From Bathymodiolus brooksi (lineage: Eukaryota > Mollusca > Bivalvia > Mytilida > Modiolidae), in contig OY804588.1 of assembly GCA_963680875.1 (NCBI GenBank), forward strand, positions 92,932,233 through 92,996,232: a stretch of 64,000 nt of DNA, given 5' to 3'. The notes beneath the pieces are model-generated. The model was not told the DNA's origin, made no database searches, and saw only the letters and a list, made by a program, of their open reading frames with translations. Position numbers and translations under genes: made by a program. Shown one piece after another: positions 62,701 through 64,000 of the stretch. Position 1 is the first letter of the stretch. Each line of letters opens with the position of its first letter.

Positions 62701-64000
62701 TTGCCTGTTTCTCTGAGTTTTTGCTTTGTTTTTATTCGCTTTGTGTATCCTATCTTGCCTGTTTCTCTGAGTTTTTGCTTTGTTTTTATTCGCTTTGTGT
62801 ATCCTATCTTGCCTGTTTCTCTGAGTTTTTGTTTTGTTTTTATTCGCTTTGTGTATCCTATCTTGCCTGTTTCTCTGAGTTTTTGCTTTGTTTTTATTTG
62901 CTTTGTGTATCCTATCTTGCCTGTTTCTCTGAGTTTTTGCTTTGTTTTTATTCGCTTTGTGTATCCTATCTTGCCTGTTTCTCTGAGATTTTGCTTTGTT
63001 TTTATTCGCTTTGTGTATCCTATCTTGCCTGTTTCTCCGAGTTTTTGCTTTGTTTTTATTCGCCTTGTGTATCCTATCTTGCCTGTTTCTCTGAGTTTTT
63101 GCTTTGTTTTTATTCGCTTTGTGTATCCTATCTTGCCTGTTTCTCTGAGATTTTGCTTTGTTTTTATTCGCTTTGTGTATCCTATCTTGCCTGTTTCTCC
63201 GAGTTTTTGCTTTGTTTTTATTCGCTTTGTGTATCCTATCTTGCCTGTTTCTCTGAGTTTTTGCTTTGTTTTTATTCGCTTTGTGTATCCTATCTTGCCT
63301 GTTTCTCTGAGTTTTTGCTTTGTTTTTATTCGCTTTGTGTATCCTATCTTGCCTGTTTCTCTGAGTTTTTGCTTTGTTTTTATTCGCTTTGTGTATCCTA
63401 TCTTGCCTGTTTCTCTGAGTTTTTGCTTTGTTTTTATTCGCTTTGTGTATCCTATCTTGCCTGTTTCTCTGAGTTTTTGCTTTGTTTTTATTTGCTTTGT
63501 GTATCCTATCTTGCCTGTTTCTCTGAGTTTTTGCTTTGTTTTTATTCGCTTTGTGTATCCTATCTTGCCTGTTTCTCCGAGTTTTTGCTTTGTTTTTATT
63601 CGCTTTGTGTATCCTATCTTGCCTGTTTCTCTGAGTTTTTGCTTTGTTTTTATTCGCTTTGTGTATCCTATCTTGCCTGTTTCTCTGAGTTTTTGCTTTG
63701 TTTGTATTCGCTTTGTGTATCCTATCTTGCCTGTTTCTCCGAGTTTTTGCTTTGTTTTTATTCGCTTTGTGTATCCTATCTTGCCTGTTTCTCTGAGTTT
63801 TTGCTTTGTGTTTATTCGCTTTGTGTATCCTATCTTGCCTGTTTCTCTGAGTTTTTGCTTTGTTTTTATTCGCCTTGTGTATCCTATCTTGCCTGTTTCT
63901 CTGAGTTTTTGCTTTGTTTTTATTCGCTTTGTGTATCCTATCTTGCCTGTTTCTCTGAGTTTTTGCTTTGTTTTTATTCGCTTTGTGTATCCTATCTTGC
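50783..64000. repeat. 54-bp satellite array, about 245 copies, runs off the window
   Basis: Unit GTTTTTGCTTTGTTTTTATT + CGCTTTGTGTATCCTATCTT + GCCTGTTTCTCTGA. Start positions 50891 and 63959 differ by 13068 = 242 x 54, so there is no net length change over 13 kb; variation is by single-base substitution (CTCTG, TTATG, GAATT, GAGATT, CCGAG, CGCCTT). Rare variants recur at fixed multiples, showing higher-order repeats. It continues past base 64000. Probably a large minisatellite/satellite locus in the long 5' intron of gene B. Confidence 0.97.

Overview
The window looks like nuclear DNA of a mollusc, most likely a bivalve. It is AT-rich, has no bacterial-style gene packing, and its genes are split by GT-AG introns. 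It is crowded with tRNA-derived SINEs, fold-back MITEs, a Tc1/mariner relic and reverse-transcriptase relics of a kind I associate with bivalve genomes. The species cannot be fixed from this sequence.

Two real protein-coding genes are visible. Both are incomplete at the 5' end and they are paralogs arranged tail to tail. Gene A (+ strand, 12 exons from 655 to a stop at 22534) and gene B (- strand, 12 exons from 49295 down to a stop at 32115) encode multi-pass membrane proteins of the acyltransferase-3 / nose-resistant-to-fluoxetine (NRF-6) family. Nine of the 12 exons have identical lengths in the two genes and intron phases match throughout, so they arose by duplication and inversion. The exons were assembled by hand from splice sites and paralog comparison. 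Most single-frame ORFs in the window are chance or repeat products. The N-terminal NRF-domain exons lie outside: before base 1 for A and beyond base 64000 for B.

The rest is repeats. Ten sizeable tandem arrays with unrelated units (34, 50, 51, 59, 29, 15, 34, 26, 35 and 54 bp) sit in introns, between the genes, or upstream of the gene B exons. The most unusual is the 51-bp array at 9164-11864 in intron 5 of gene A. Each unit is a copy of the 3' splice site plus the first codons of the exon that follows, so about 50 extra acceptors precede the true one. Two other arrays (2453-3802 and 27138-27775) grew inside the same part of two copies of one SINE family. A 13.2-kb 54-bp satellite fills 50783-64000 with no net indel over 242 units and shows higher-order repeats.

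Between the two genes (22.5-32.1 kb) lie a 59-bp array whose units carry splice-like signals, a telomere-like tract, a SINE-embedded array, and a 2-kb palindromic element flanked by TTAA (28380-30349). That element carries the first part of an unrecognised ORF between arms of about 750-800 bp. No RNA genes, CRISPR arrays, operons or viral genes were recognised.
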